64,000 nucleotides of DNA from Bacteroidota bacterium (GTDB taxonomy: Bacteria > Bacteroidota > Bacteroidia > Cytophagales > Cyclobacteriaceae). The notes under the pieces are model-generated. The model saw nothing but the letters and a program-made list of their open reading frames with translations, made no database searches and was not told the origin of the DNA. Made by a program: the position numbers and the translations under genes. This document shows, piece after piece, positions 1-7,361 of the stretch. Each line of letters begins with the position of its first letter. The stretch's first letter is position 1. The stretch lies in the NCBI GenBank assembly GCA_018267285.1, contig JAFDYU010000015.1, positions 62,001-126,000 on the forward strand. The letters are read 5' to 3'.

Positions 1-215
1 GTGACGGAGTGCTCGAAGGACCTGCCTTTTCTTTCTATCAGGAGATTATGGATAAGTTCCCCGATTTAAAAGTGCTGGCCAGTGGTGGTGTGCGCGGAAT
101 TGATGACATCAGGCAACTCAACGACATGGGGATTTTTGCCGTAATCTTTGGAAAAGCTTATTACGAAGGCGTCCTCGATTTAAAAGATGTAAAATCGTTT
201 TTGGCTAAGAAATAA
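1..215 (+). CDS. hisA: HisA, C-terminal part (cut by window edge)
   Basis: Only the last ~70 residues are present and the frame is open through the left edge. HisA isomerises ProFAR to PRFAR in histidine biosynthesis, in the cytoplasm, using a (beta-alpha)8 barrel. Visible are a DGVLEGP stretch that follows the catalytic region of HisA, the phosphate-binding loop ASGGVRG, and the final strand/loop with IFGKAYYEG. HisF, the nearest relative, reads differently around the DG motif, so HisA is preferred. The gene to its right is on the other strand, so hisF does not follow directly. Confidence 0.85.
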   Translation, partial: DGVLEGPAFSFYQEIMDKFPDLKVLASGGVRGIDDIRQLNDMGIFAVIFGKAYYEGVLDLKDVKSFLAKK

Positions 216-221
216 CCAACT

Positions 222-587
222 CTATTCCTTATCTACAATATCCGATATCTTGAATTTTTGGATGATGAAATAAAGGAAATTGAAATTGAGCAGGTCTTCG
301 TCTGTTTTTGATGGGGCAACCACCGGCTTATTTTGCGGCTCTACCTTCTTGTTGTTTATTGTTGATACTGCTGGCGTTGATTCTTTAGCTGTTGGTATTG
401 CTTTAGTGGGCTTAACTTCAACATCCATTATCAGCGTTTTGTCATCATTCAAGTTTAACTCAACGTGGCTGTTCAATTCCTGTAGCTCGGGTGTATTGCC
501 TGGTGCTCCTTCTTGGGCAAACACCTGCGATACAACCAATGGAGCCGCTAACAAAACCAGCAATAAAAATTTTATTTTTAACTGCAT
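222..587 (-). CDS. small secreted protein of unknown function
   Basis: 121 residues if started at the ATG at 587. The open frame extends further upstream, but only this start gives a clean signal peptide: MQLKIK, then a hydrophobic LLLVLLAAPLVVS core, with probable cleavage after VFAQ. The mature part is short, polar and Pro/Lys/Thr-rich in the middle (low complexity), with a C-terminal segment rich in Phe, Ile and Asp. No domain is recognised. It converges on hisA with a 6-base gap and is divergent from csaA across 58 bp. It is probably periplasmic or surface-exposed; the role is unknown. Confidence 0.6.
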   Translation of the reverse strand: MQLKIKFLLLVLLAAPLVVSQVFAQEGAPGNTPELQELNSHVELNLNDDKTLIMDVEVKPTKAIPTAKESTPAVSTINNKKVEPQNKPVVAPSKTDEDLLNFNFLYFIIQKFKISDIVDKE

Positions 588-645
588 CTGATTGTGAAAC
601 AACGTAGTTATTTTCGAATCGGTTAAGCAAGCTAAAGAAAAACTT

Positions 646-978
646 ATGATTTCTTGGGATGACTTCAATAAAATCGACCTTCTGGCCGGAACTATCGTCA
701 AATCCGAAGTTTTTGAAGGCACTCGCAAGCCAGCTTATAAGCTTTGGATAGATTTTGGCCCAATTTGGGGGATAAAAAAATCAAGTGCCCAAATCACAGA
801 AATGTATAAACCCGATGAACTTGTTGGCCGGCAGGTGGTCTGTGTAGTCAATTTTCCCCCTAAGCAAATTGCAAATTTTGTTTCTGAAGTTTTAGTCACA
901 GGTTTTCAGAACAACAACGGGCATGTAGTACTTTGCTCCATCGATAAACAAGTGCCTAACGGTGCAAAACTTTTTTAA
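646..978 (+). CDS. csaA: CsaA-type tRNA-binding/chaperone protein
   Basis: 110 residues, the usual CsaA length, forming one OB fold of the tRNA-binding domain type. Family signatures are all present: GTIV near residue 15, RKPAYKLWIDFG, IKKSSAQIT, GRQVVCVVNFPP and VPNGAKLF at the C-terminus. CsaA is described as an export-related chaperone in Bacillus and as a dimer that binds nucleic acid and peptides; the function here is inferred from that. Its stop codon overlaps the ATG of murF-alr by one base (TAATG), so the two are probably translated together. Confidence 0.85.
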   Translation: MISWDDFNKIDLLAGTIVKSEVFEGTRKPAYKLWIDFGPIWGIKKSSAQITEMYKPDELVGRQVVCVVNFPPKQIANFVSEVLVTGFQNNNGHVVLCSIDKQVPNGAKLF

Positions 979-3416
979 TGATGTTGTTCTCTGAGCTTGA
1001 AAGAATTGGTGATGGAAAGATAACACAACTTGCTAAAGATCGGCCAATTGATTTTTTAATCATCGATAGCCGAAAGACGCTGCTTGCCGAACGCTCTGTT
1101 TTTTTTGCCATTGCCGGCTCCAGAAACGATGGCCACCAACATATTGCAGAGCTCTATCAATTAGGCATACGCCAATTTGTAGTTGAAAAACAGATTGATC
1201 AAAAAATATTTCCTGAAGCAAACTTCTTTTTCACGGGCTCTTCCGTAGCGGTTCTCCAGTTTGTAGCAGCGGCACATCGAAAAAGATTCAACCTGCCTGT
1301 AGTTGCCATCACTGGCAGCAATGGAAAAACGATCATCAAAGAATGGCTGTATCAATTACTTTCGACCGATTATAATATTGTAAAAAACCCGGGGAGCTAC
1401 AATTCGCAAGTTGGCGTACCCTTGTCGGTTTGGGCAATGCAACCGTTTCACAACCTCGGAATTTTTGAAGCGGGCATCTCCAGGCCCGGTGAAATGGAGA
1501 AGCTTGAAAAAATAATCCAACCAACCGTGGGTATTTTTTCGAACATCGGCTCTGCCCATGACGAAGGTTTTGAAAATGTTACAGAAAAGATCAATGAAAA
1601 ACTCAAACTGTTTTCTCAAACCAAAATTTTAATTTACTGTGCCGACCATATGCTCATCGATGCGGCTGTCAAAAAAAGCAAAATCAAATCACTGAGTTGG
1701 GGAATCGCCCCCACCGCAGATATTCTTGTAACTAAAACGGACTCGGGTTATTATTTTCAATTCAAAGGGAAGTCTTTCTCATTATCTGTTCCGTTTTCAG
1801 ATAAGGCCTCCATCGAAAATGTTTTGCATTGCATTGCATTAATGCTGTATTTAAAGTACGATGCTAAGGCAATTCAGAAGCGAATCGCTGAATTAAAATC
1901 CATATCCATGCGCCTTCAATTAAAAGAAGGCATCAATCAATGTCAACTTATAGACGACACCTACAACAACGATTTGGCCGGGTTTCAAATCAGTTTGGAT
2001 TTTCTCAATAGCCACCAAAAGAAAAAGAAGACGCTCGTGTTGTCGGATATTTTACAGTCTGGCATGAGCGATTCGGAGCTCACAAAAAATATTTTTTCCA
2101 TGATTGAGAAAAGTGGAATAAATCGGTTTATTGGCATCGGCTCGGCTTTGTTTTCAAATCAAAAATTTTTCACATCAATCTCTTCGAATGCTTTTTATAG
2201 AAACACAAACGATTTTCTTAACGAATGTGATTTTGATTCTTTTGAAAACGAAGTGGTGTTGGTGAAAGGTGCTCGTGCTTTTCAGTTCGAAAAAATTGTA
2301 CACCGGCTTCAGCGAAAAGTACACGGCACCATTATGGAAATTGATTTGGGCAAACTGGTGTATAACCTGAATTATTTTAAGTCGAAATTAAAACCAGAGG
2401 TGAGGTTAATGGCAATGGTCAAGGCGTTTGCCTATGGTAGCGGCAGCGAGGAGGTGGCCAATCTTTTGCAATATCACAAAGTGGATTATCTTGGTGTGGC
2501 CTACGCTGACGAAGGAGTGGAGCTGCGCAAGAAAAATATTTCTTTGCCCATCATGGTTATGAATTCGTCTGAAGAAAGCTTTGAATCGTTGCTTTTGCAC
2601 GATCTTGAGCCGGTAATTTTCAACCTGAAAACTTTACAAGCTCTCATTCATTTTTTGAACCATCGCGAATGCAAAATTCATCTGGAATTGGAAACCGGAA
2701 TGAACCGGCTTGGCTTTAATGAATCAGAATTGAACGAAGCGATTTCGGTTCTTAATGAAAATAAAAACCTTAAAATAAAATCAGTCTTCTCTCATTTGTC
2801 GGGTGCAGACGAAAAAATGCACGATGCGTTTTCTCAGCAGCAGTTCGCTCAATATCAAAAAATGTACGAAACCATTTCATCGTCATTGAATGTAAATCCT
2901 CTGCGGCATATTTTAAATTCGGCCGGCATCCTTCGCTTCCCCAATTTTCAAATGGACATGGTGCGGCTCGGCATCGGGCTGTATGGTGTTGACCCAACAG
3001 AAGAAAAAAACAGTCCGCTCCTGCCGGCCGCTACGTTGAAGACAACCATTTCGCAGTTAAAAAAAATAAAACCAGGCGAAACCATTGGCTACGGCCGCAA
3101 GGGCAAAGCCGAACAAGAAATGACGGTTGCTACGCTGGCGATTGGCTATGCCGATGGCTTCAGCCGAGGTTTTAGCAAAGGCGTGGGCTTGGTTCTAGTG
3201 AACGGAAAAAAAGCCCCCGTGATCGGCAACGTGTGCATGGATATGACTATGGTTGATGTTACGGGCATCGAAGTAGTGGAAGGGGATCAAGCCGTTATTT
3301 TTGGCGATGGGCTTTCCATCCACGAAGTGGCCGCACGTATTGGCACTATTCCTTACGAAATATTGACCAACACCAGCGAGCGGGTGAAGCGTGTGTTTGT
3401 GAGCGAGGGGATTTAA
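978..3416 (+). CDS. murF-alr: bifunctional MurF ligase / alanine racemase
   Basis: 812 residues: an N-terminal Mur ligase (about 1-445) fused to an alanine racemase (about 449-812). MurF adds D-Ala-D-Ala to UDP-MurNAc-tripeptide using ATP; Alr makes D-Ala from L-Ala using PLP. Seen: Walker A ITGSNGKT at 111-118, then AGISRPGEM and DDTYNND of the Mur ligases; in the racemase half, the PLP lysine K482 in AMVKAFAYGSG, GIGLYGVDP, and the second-base region IGYADGFSR. The fusion is known in Bacteroidota and couples supply of D-Ala to its use. Start is ATG 978 (ATG 981 is equally possible), overlapping the csaA stop. An inverted repeat follows at 3438-3505. Confidence 0.93.
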   Translation: MMLFSELERIGDGKITQLAKDRPIDFLIIDSRKTLLAERSVFFAIAGSRNDGHQHIAELYQLGIRQFVVEKQIDQKIFPEANFFFTGSSVAVLQFVAAAHRKRFNLPVVAITGSNGKTIIKEWLYQLLSTDYNIVKNPGSYNSQVGVPLSVWAMQPFHNLGIFEAGISRPGEMEKLEKIIQPTVGIFSNIGSAHDEGFENVTEKINEKLKLFSQTKILIYCADHMLIDAAVKKSKIKSLSWGIAPTADILVTKTDSGYYFQFKGKSFSLSVPFSDKASIENVLHCIALMLYLKYDAKAIQKRIAELKSISMRLQLKEGINQCQLIDDTYNNDLAGFQISLDFLNSHQKKKKTLVLSDILQSGMSDSELTKNIFSMIEKSGINRFIGIGSALFSNQKFFTSISSNAFYRNTNDFLNECDFDSFENEVVLVKGARAFQFEKIVHRLQRKVHGTIMEIDLGKLVYNLNYFKSKLKPEVRLMAMVKAFAYGSGSEEVANLLQYHKVDYLGVAYADEGVELRKKNISLPIMVMNSSEESFESLLLHDLEPVIFNLKTLQALIHFLNHRECKIHLELETGMNRLGFNESELNEAISVLNENKNLKIKSVFSHLSGADEKMHDAFSQQQFAQYQKMYETISSSLNVNPLRHILNSAGILRFPNFQMDMVRLGIGLYGVDPTEEKNSPLLPAATLKTTISQLKKIKPGETIGYGRKGKAEQEMTVATLAIGYADGFSRGFSKGVGLVLVNGKKAPVIGNVCMDMTMVDVTGIEVVEGDQAVIFGDGLSIHEVAARIGTIPYEILTNTSERVKRVFVSEGI

Positions 3417-3437
3417 GATGTAACCTTCATTTGAGAA

Positions 3438-3505
3438 AGTTATCAGAGAACTTCATCAATGGGGAACAATTCACCGCTAAAAAGTTCTCAGCAAGTGAGA
3501 TAACT
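3438..3505. repeat. 68-bp imperfect inverted repeat after murF-alr
   Basis: Left arm is AGTTATC (3438-3444) plus GAGAACTT (3446-3453). Right arm is AAGTTCTC (3482-3489) plus GATAACT (3499-3505). Fifteen bases can pair, with asymmetric spacers. There is no T-run, so it is a poor terminator on its own. It marks the left border of the accessory block. Confidence 0.45.
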
Positions 3506-3534
3506 GTCAGTATAAGGTTTTTCGGCTCAAGTCT

Positions 3535-3579
3535 GCACTGTCGCCATAGGGTTGTCGCTAAGGGTTAGGGTATTGGCGA
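3535..3579. repeat. structured repeat, copy 1 (GCACTGTCGCCA element)
   Basis: GCACTGTCGCCA at 3535-3546, with TGGCGA at 3574-3579 able to pair to TCGCCA. The same 12-mer with a longer stem occurs at 5517-5558. Both lie downstream of minus-strand accessory genes, and an ACTGTC(A/G)GT motif precedes both by about 40 bp. This may be a recombination-type site; nothing in the window proves function. Confidence 0.4.
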
Positions 3580-3634
3580 AGAAGGGGAATTTGAACCCGT
3601 CAGTTGAATTTAGCACTGTTGTGTGCTTGTGCTT

Positions 3635-4432
3635 TCAATATGTTTTGGGTATCAATATTTTTTTTGGTTTATAAAAATAAAGAAAAACAACAGCAACTGT
3701 CATGATTGTTAAATAACTAATCCATCCGTTCCGTTCTACAACATTTTCAAAGCCTTTTTCCACAATTCCATGAAATAGTCCTGTCTCTTTTTTGAAACCC
3801 AAACACCATTGTCCAAAGTTCCATGCGGTATGAAGCCCGATAGGTAAAGCAATTCCGTTAGTTCTTAGTGCTGCAAATCCAAATAGCAAAGCACCTGTCC
3901 CCACTCCAAAAAAGGCTTGAAGCCATGTCATGCCCCCTGCCACATGTTCCAATGAAAATATTATGAGAATAATAATTTGCGCTGTCCAAAGTCCAAAACA
4001 ATGATTTAAACTGAATAAGGGATAGCCACGAAATGCTAATTCTTCGCGGACGGCTACTAAAATATAAAGTGACAGATAAAAAATTATTGTGTAAGAAGAA
4101 ATGGATGAAGTCAAAGCAACCTTATAGTGACCGAATAATAAAACAAACACAAGTTGAAGCAAAGTCATAAATAAACCTATCCCAAAACCGATAACTATCT
4201 TCTTAAAAGTTGCTTTGCCAGGTACTACTCCCACATTTGTCAATTGAAGCTTTTCCGCCTTCGTAAAAAACATTGTCAGGATATAAGTAATAGCTATTGT
4301 GATAATAAGTAATAAATGCTGTTTCCATTCTGTGAGGAAGTCCTTAGTTAAACCTGAAAAGGTTGCAAGAACGATAGCACATAGTAAGCAAAAACACACA
4401 ACTCTAATAAGTGTCAATTTACGATATGTCAT
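3635..4432 (-). CDS. CPBP-family intramembrane metalloprotease
   Basis: 265 residues, about eight hydrophobic segments. The CPBP/CaaX (ABI) core is complete: EE-x3-R at E130-E131-R135 (VREELAFRG), the second motif with H163 in FSLEHV, and the third with H201 and N205 in GLHTAWNF. Members are glutamic-type intramembrane proteases; some process prenylated proteins in eukaryotes, others act in bacteriocin immunity. The bacterial substrate is unknown. It is the last gene (in transcription order) of the minus-strand accessory block and sits alone between two hairpin-rich gaps. Confidence 0.88.
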   Translation of the reverse strand: MTYRKLTLIRVVCFCLLCAIVLATFSGLTKDFLTEWKQHLLLIITIAITYILTMFFTKAEKLQLTNVGVVPGKATFKKIVIGFGIGLFMTLLQLVFVLLFGHYKVALTSSISSYTIIFYLSLYILVAVREELAFRGYPLFSLNHCFGLWTAQIIILIIFSLEHVAGGMTWLQAFFGVGTGALLFGFAALRTNGIALPIGLHTAWNFGQWCLGFKKETGLFHGIVEKGFENVVERNGWISYLTIMTVAVVFLYFYKPKKILIPKTY

Positions 4433-4478
4433 TTATAATTTTTTGTCACGGTGAAGTTTTTGCCAGCATGGCACACAC

Positions 4479-4588
4479 GTTAGTGCGGGAATTAAATGCA
4501 CTAACTGTCCGCCTACGACAAATGTATGTAAAAAGCAATATCGTTTGATTTACTACTGCACCCCGTATTGCGGCAAGCCCTTTGTTAG
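4479..4588. repeat. hairpin-rich gap with three GTTAG/CTAAC motifs
   Basis: GTTAGTGC (4479-4486) pairs perfectly with GCACTAAC (4498-4505), loop 11 nt. A further GTTAG at 4584-4588 pairs with the CTAAC at 4501-4505, with GTCCGCC and GCGGC-like inner arms between. A CTAAC...GTTAG outer pair with GC-rich inner arms is the layout of integron attC sites, but the inner arms are imperfect, so this is a resemblance only. Confidence 0.35.
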
Positions 4589-4649
4589 CGGCTGTGCTAT
4601 TTGTCTATCCGAAAAGGTGTCGCTGAATTGTCAGCACGAAATGTAGTTG

Positions 4650-5036
4650 TCAGGAAACCTTTTTCAACAGTGTCAAAGAGTAAAACCCCAAGGCACTTGA
4701 AATGATACTAAACGATGCAGCAAAAGGAAAGAAAAAAATCAACTCGTCAATACCCCACAACAAAAGAACAAAAGAGGTCACAAGAATAATTTTACTGCTC
4801 ATTGCATTTGTATTTGCATCTGCACTTGAAACAATCCAAAGTATTATTGCAAAAAACAGCAAAGCCAAAGCACTTGCATAACCGTAACCATCGTGATGTC
4901 CAGCTAAGGTCTGGGTCGCACCCATGAACATGAACTTGTTGTCAAGCATTTGGTTAATTGTTTGTTGCACATTTGGGTCGGGATTGGTTTTCCATGTTGT
5001 TGCTCCAACCATGTGTCCTAACAGGTGAAGGAACAT
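4650..5036 (-). CDS. small integral membrane protein, start probably lost
   Basis: 128 residues from the ATG at 5036. Four hydrophobic segments, with HLLGHMVGATTWK near the N-terminus, then FMGATQTL and a DGYGYASALALL stretch. It resembles small four-helix membrane proteins of the LIC_13387 type; I recall this from memory only. The same frame stays open about 15 codons upstream (…KPKAKIILRIAAGL…) and looks like authentic protein, but has no ATG, GTG or TTG there. The native start seems to have been removed by the deletion that joined it to the truncated AraC-type gene upstream. The ATG at 5036 falls inside what should be the first helix. Confidence 0.6.
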   Translation of the reverse strand: MFLHLLGHMVGATTWKTNPDPNVQQTINQMLDNKFMFMGATQTLAGHHDGYGYASALALLFFAIILWIVSSADANTNAMSSKIILVTSFVLLLWGIDELIFFFPFAASFSIISSALGFYSLTLLKKVS

Positions 5037-5059
5037 CAGTCCTGCTGCTATGCGTAAAA

Positions 5060-5482
5060 TTATTTTTGCTTTGGGTTTCCTTCGTCATTCATTCTGTTTA
5101 TCAACTCAGTCCCTTCTGTGTCATACAAGTCAGCAAAACTTACGAGGTTATTTGTGAGATGATACATCGGCACTTGCAGAAATTTGTAAGCTCCTTCAGT
5201 TGTAAGTTCAATTCCGATTGAACCTGTCGCGCCTTTTGGCGAACCAAGCGTTACAGGAACAGCACGAATGCCGATAAAATAAATGTCACCTTCTTTGCAG
5301 ATGGTTTTCTTCTTGTTGTCAGTCGTTGTGAGTGCATTTCTGAACGGGATAATGATTTTTGCTTTTGCATTTGGTGCAATCAGTGTCCCATGATTAACTA
5401 AACCAATGTCGTTTTCACCCAACCAAATCTTAGTGATGTAAGGTTTGAGTTCCTGTGTCGGTTGAAAGAATTGGAGTTTCAC
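5060..5482 (-). pseudogene. AraC-type regulator, N-terminal domain only
   Basis: 140 residues from a GTG at 5482. It matches the N-terminal sensing domain of Bacteroidota AraC-family regulators of the DUF6597 type: FFQPTQELKPYI, then NHGTLIAPNAKAK, GDIYFIGIR and VTLGSPKGATGSIGIE. Full proteins continue for about 120-130 residues into two helix-turn-helix motifs, which are absent: the frame ends in GNPKQK-stop and the small membrane gene begins at once. Without HTH motifs it should not bind DNA by itself. The junction carries AAACCCAAAGCAAAA, which can encode both NPKQK and KPKAK. Confidence 0.7.
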
Positions 5483-5516
5483 TGTCGGTTCAATTTAATT
5501 CAATCGGTTGATGTTC

Positions 5517-5558
5517 GCACTGTCGCCAAGCATTGCCACCTACGGTACGGCTTGGCGA
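5517..5558. repeat. structured repeat, copy 2 (GCACTGTCGCCA element)
   Basis: GCACTGTCGCCA at 5517-5528. A perfect 9-bp stem is formed by TCGCCAAGC (5523-5531) and GCTTGGCGA (5550-5558). The gap 5483-5621 is much more GC-rich than its neighbours. It lies just downstream of the DHFR-like gene, as copy 1 lies downstream of the CPBP gene. Confidence 0.45.
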
Positions 5559-5621
5559 TGTGGCGGCAAGAGCGGCCAAGGCAAAAATGCAAAATAGTTG
5601 CTCAAATTTGTCGGTACGTTG

Positions 5622-6197
5622 TTATAGTCTGTCCACTAAGTAATTCAGTTCAGTCACCCCAATACTAAGCTGTCGGGTAGTCGGCAGTAGTTTTAATTTT
5701 ATTTTGTCTTTCACGTCCTGAAACAAAGGAATACCTTGTCCAAGTATAATGGGATTTACAAAAAGCCAGTAGCCGTCAATTAAGTCAAGTTGAAAAAGCG
5801 AATGTGTCGCTGTCGGGCTACCAAAAAGCAAGATGTCATTACCCGGTTGTTGTTTTATTTCATTTATTCTGTAAGAAAGGTTGTCGCTAATAATTGTTGT
5901 GTTAGCCACCCCCGCACCTTTCATTGTTTTTGATAAAACAATTTTCTGAACATTCTTATACCACTTTGAGTGTTCAATGTCGTGTTTGGTCGCTGTCGGT
6001 TTGTCTCCAGCGGTAGGCCAGTAACTTTCCATCATCTGATAAGTCACTCGTCCATATAATGCTGTGTCGCCTTCACCTATCCGCCTGCCAACATAATTAA
6101 AAAGCTCTTCATTATGTTTAATCCAGTCCATTTCTCCGTTGGGTCCTGCTACAAAACCGTCAAGCGATATGTGCATAAATGAAATTAGTTTTCTCAT
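5622..6197 (-). CDS. dihydrofolate reductase-like (RibD C-domain family) protein
   Basis: 191 residues, the size of the YyaP/YwjB group. N-terminal MRKLISFMHISLDGFVAG is the hallmark strand-helix of this fold, followed by DTALYGRVTYQMM, KIVLSKT, DILLFGSPT and NPIILGQGIPLF near the C-terminus. These proteins have the NADPH-binding DHFR fold but their substrates are mostly unknown; true folate reduction should not be assumed. It lies 27 bp downstream of the SRPBCC gene on the same strand and is probably co-transcribed with it and the ArsR gene. The stop codon merges into a CTATAACAACG sequence. Confidence 0.85.
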   Translation of the reverse strand: MRKLISFMHISLDGFVAGPNGEMDWIKHNEELFNYVGRRIGEGDTALYGRVTYQMMESYWPTAGDKPTATKHDIEHSKWYKNVQKIVLSKTMKGAGVANTTIISDNLSYRINEIKQQPGNDILLFGSPTATHSLFQLDLIDGYWLFVNPIILGQGIPLFQDVKDKIKLKLLPTTRQLSIGVTELNYLVDRL

Positions 6198-6224
6198 ATT
6201 TTCTATTTGTTTATTGTTTGGCTG

Positions 6225-6704
6225 TTACTTTCTGCTCCTTAAAAATTTAAGATAGTTTTCAAGTCTATTTAAGGTCTGTTTACCACCTTCAATAGCGTTT
6301 ACTTTCCTGTTTAGTTCTTCAATGATTGCCTTCGATTTAAATACTGACTTCATTGTCAATAATGTTTTTCCTTTAACTTCCTCGAAGGAAACAGAGACTG
6401 AGAAATTGTAATCTTCGCTTTCTGCACCAGTATGTTTATAGGTCAACAGTGAGGGCTTTTTGACCTCTAAATACTCTATCTTGTTAATCCAGTCCAGTCC
6501 GATACCGTGCATAATAAAATCCCAGACTTTGCCTTTTTCTACTGTCATTGCTTTAGTAGTTAGAGAAAATCCATTTGGCCCCCACCATTCTTTTATATGT
6601 TCGGCAGTTGTCCACACCTCCCAGACTAAATCTATTGGAGCGTCAAGAATTCTTGTGTGTGTAAGAATGTTGTCTTCTTGTTTGAACGAATTGTATTCTT
6701 CCAT
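6225..6704 (-). CDS. SRPBCC (AHSA1-type) domain protein
   Basis: 159 residues from the ATG at 6704, four bases after the ArsR stop; the longer open frame upstream overlaps the ArsR gene and is not needed. AHSA1 features: RILDAPIDLVWEVWT at the N-terminus, EHIKEWWGPNGF, then a beta-rich sheet and a long C-terminal helix. The fold makes a hydrophobic cavity that binds small lipophilic ligands. Pairing with an ArsR-type regulator is a very common bacterial arrangement whose physiological role is mostly undefined. Confidence 0.88.
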   Translation of the reverse strand: MEEYNSFKQEDNILTHTRILDAPIDLVWEVWTTAEHIKEWWGPNGFSLTTKAMTVEKGKVWDFIMHGIGLDWINKIEYLEVKKPSLLTYKHTGAESEDYNFSVSVSFEEVKGKTLLTMKSVFKSKAIIEELNRKVNAIEGGKQTLNRLENYLKFLRSRK

Positions 6705-6708
6705 TTTT

Positions 6709-7035
6709 CTATTTCTTCTTTTTTTGAATTTTTGCCAAATAACTTTCCAGTGAATTGAATTTGTTGTCCCAAAATTTTCGGTATTGGTCAACCCAATCTG
6801 ATACTTCTTTCATTTTTTGCGCATTGAAGCGATAGTAAATTTCACGTCCTTTTTGCTCTTGTCTTACAAGTTGGCATTCTGTTAAAATTTGAATGTGCTT
6901 TGAAATCGTTTGTCTTGAAGAATCAAAGTTTTCGGCAATTGTTCCTGGGGTCATTGGTTGAACTGCCAATAAGCTCACTATTGCCCTACGGGTTGGGTCA
7001 GCGATTGCTTGGAATATATCTCTACGCGCATCCAT
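6709..7035 (-). CDS. ArsR-family winged-helix regulator
   Basis: 108 residues. The winged helix runs from about residue 5 to 90: IFQAIADPTRRAIVSLL, TIAENFDSSRQTISKHIQIL (recognition helix) and GREIYYRFN (wing). There are no Cys/His clusters of metal-sensing ArsR members, so it belongs to the group paired with SRPBCC proteins. A TGCAGT-N6-ACTGCA palindrome 5 bases upstream of the start, overlapping the likely promoter, suggests autorepression of the three-gene unit ArsR-SRPBCC-DHFR-like. Confidence 0.9.
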   Translation of the reverse strand: MDARRDIFQAIADPTRRAIVSLLAVQPMTPGTIAENFDSSRQTISKHIQILTECQLVRQEQKGREIYYRFNAQKMKEVSDWVDQYRKFWDNKFNSLESYLAKIQKKKK

Positions 7036-7039
7036 AATA

Positions 7040-7057
7040 TGCAGTTATATGACTGCA
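7040..7057. promoter_or_regulatory. candidate ArsR operator (TGCAGT-N6-ACTGCA)
   Basis: Perfect 6-bp inverted repeat, arms 7040-7045 and 7052-7057. A second TGACTGCA half-site lies at 7075-7082, 25 bp from the one at 7050-7057. The position over the expected transcription start of the ArsR gene fits a repressor site. Function is inferred. Confidence 0.5.
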
Positions 7058-7086
7058 AATATAGCGCAATCATTTGACTGCACAAC
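7056..7086 (-). promoter_or_regulatory. promoter of the ArsR operon
   Basis: Read on the minus strand: GTTG (7083-7086), 19 nt, then TATATTTG (7056-7063), a full match to the Bacteroidota -7 element TAnnTTTG with a TTG-type -33 element. The ATG follows 20 bases later. Confidence 0.5.
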
Positions 7087-7361
7087 TGTATGGTGTTATT
7101 TTTATTCATTAGCACGAATAAATCTTAGTAAGCATACCGTTTTGGTCGCGGGTGGAAAAGGAAGGCTCTTTGACAAACTTTGGTGTCGCGATGGGTTTGC
7201 GCGGCAAGGCAAAGTGCCACTCCACTTGTCCTGCGCATTACACACAACGTTTGTGTTTATGACGGCTTGGGGATAGGAGCGCAAATGAATAACGATAGGA
7301 ATGATTTGCGCGACCTGCACCGTCACTGTCAACCGTGACTGAGCGTTATTTGAAACACAAA
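7087..7361. other. gap between ArsR and transglutaminase genes, attC-like
   Basis: No convincing gene. The gap is hairpin-rich: GCGCAAAT (7279-7286) pairs with ATTTGCGC (7304-7311), and ACACAA-CGT-TTGTGT (7242-7256) is palindromic. CATTACACACAACG (7236-7249) matches AATTGCCCACAACG (8597-8610) at 11 of 14 positions in the same orientation, so the transglutaminase gene lies between two direct repeats. GCGTTAT at 7343-7349 could be the partner core. It resembles a large attC site, but no integrase is present. Confidence 0.35.
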
